Below the pieces are notes generated by a model, which searched no databases, was not told where the DNA came from, and worked only from the letters and a program-made list of their open reading frames with translations. Of a DNA stretch of 64,000 nt, positions 63,433 through 64,000 are shown in pieces. Position 1 is the first letter of the stretch. Each line of letters starts with the position of its first letter. The stretch comes from JALJPB01 sp034111045 (GTDB lineage: Bacteria; Pseudomonadota; Gammaproteobacteria; Enterobacterales; Alteromonadaceae), in assembly GCA_034111045.1 (NCBI GenBank), contig JAWUYA010000033.1, positions 1 to 64,000 on the forward strand. The letters are read 5' to 3'. The position numbers were made by a program, and so were the translations under genes.

Positions 63433-64000
63433 ATGACTACTCAACCACGATTACGCATCGCCATGCAAAAATCAGGAAGATTAAGCGAAGATACTCAAAA
63501 TTTACTCAAACGTTGTGGCTTAAAGCTCAATGTTACCGACCGCCGTTTGTTAGCACATGTCACTAATATGCCTATTGATATCATGCGTGTTAGAAGTAGT
63601 GACATTCCAGGTTTGGTTATGGATGGGGTGTGTGATTTAGGTATTGTCGGTGATAACACCTTAGAAGAAGCCGCATTAGAGCGTGAGCTTTTAGGCAATA
63701 AAGCCGATTATATTCGAACCACTGGGTTAAACTTCGCCGCTTGTCATCTTTCTATTGCTATGCCAGAAGAATTTGATTATCAAGGCATTGAAAGTTTAAA
63801 TGGCTTACGGTTTGCCACCACTTACCCACAACTACTCAACCGCTTTGCCAAAGAGAGAGGCATTAAACTCGACTTTTGTTTATTAAAAGGCTCTGTAGAA
63901 GTGGCTCCCCGAGTCGGTTTGGCGGATGGCATCTGTGATCTCGTATCAACAGGGGCAACATTGGAAGCTAATGGCTTAAAAGAAGTTGAAGTAATCTTTC
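63433..64000 (+). CDS. hisG: ATP phosphoribosyltransferase, partial (runs off the right edge)
   Basis: The ATG at 63433 is preceded by AGGAAAGAC. 189 codons are present: MTTQPRLRIAMQKSGRLSED, then RSSDIPGLVMDGVCDLGIVG and LADGICDLVSTGATLEANGL near the cut. This is the long-form (HisG_L) type, expected at about 300 residues, with the C-terminal regulatory domain beyond the window. It catalyses the first, feedback-inhibited step of histidine synthesis and is the first structural gene of the operon. Confidence 0.96.
   Translation, partial: MTTQPRLRIAMQKSGRLSEDTQNLLKRCGLKLNVTDRRLLAHVTNMPIDIMRVRSSDIPGLVMDGVCDLGIVGDNTLEEAALERELLGNKADYIRTTGLNFAACHLSIAMPEEFDYQGIESLNGLRFATTYPQLLNRFAKERGIKLDFCLLKGSVEVAPRVGLADGICDLVSTGATLEANGLKEVEVIF

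Noticed and set aside
63378..63566. A 62-codon frame overlapping the start of hisG
   Set aside because: It is out of frame with hisG, which has strong family similarity in this region.

Overview
The window looks like a chromosomal segment of a marine gammaproteobacterium of the order Alteromonadales, most likely Colwelliaceae (Colwellia/Thalassotalea-like). This is inferred from the low GC content, the LiuR-controlled leucine/valine catabolic genes, the aroF-tyrA pair, a DUF2982 protein, an OsmC-YcaO fusion protein and a his operon with a HisL leader. I saw no insertion sequence, prophage, CRISPR array, tRNA or rRNA body. The content is mostly housekeeping and catabolic.

Layout. 1-512: leader (boxA) and three tandem promoters of an rRNA operon that runs leftward out of the window. 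513-6725 (minus): thiolase and valine/acyl-CoA degradation genes, with the enoyl-CoA hydratase decayed into a pseudogene. 6726-7031: divergent control region with two LiuR-type palindromes. 7032-15622 (plus): liuR-liuABCDE followed by a CoA-transferase pair, a complete route from isovaleryl-CoA to acetyl-CoA plus acetoacetate and on to acetoacetyl-CoA. 15951-22812: secreted DUF3718 protein, patatin lipase, CPA2 antiporter, diguanylate cyclase, an unrecognised Cys-rich protein and an RhlE-type helicase. 22995-25776 (minus): thioredoxin-like lipoprotein, then aroF-tyrA with a TyrR-type box. 26137-28083 (minus): acs. 28493-42831: DUF2982 protein, a short-chain dehydrogenase, a large Ig-like lipoprotein, the OsmC-YcaO fusion, a MASE1/CHASE hybrid histidine kinase, a DUF885 protein and a glutathione transferase-like protein. 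43013-51813 (plus): U32 family protein, Bax-like glucosaminidase, an MFS transporter with a long helical-repeat tail, and a GGDEF-EAL protein with seventeen 21-residue repeats. 51935-62960: tpm, sohB, a dead Pla-1/cef-type lipase, yciK, fadD, a hydrolase, an M50-type membrane protease, tsaB, yoaA and small unknowns. 63195-64000: his operon leader peptide, attenuator and the start of hisG.

Together the genes suggest a heterotroph oxidising branched-chain amino acids, fatty acids and acetate (liu genes, acyl-CoA dehydrogenases, thiolase, fadD, acs), with classical attenuation and repressor control of aromatic and histidine biosynthesis. I found no convincing novel multi-gene system. The least ordinary parts are (i) the tandem-repeat-rich locus at 48777-50523, where 8-, 10-, 23- and 63-bp repeats lead into and build the GGDEF-EAL gene; (ii) the MFS transporter tail; (iii) two gene corpses (enoyl-CoA hydratase and lipase) plus a possible third remnant; and (iv) several proteins of unknown function.
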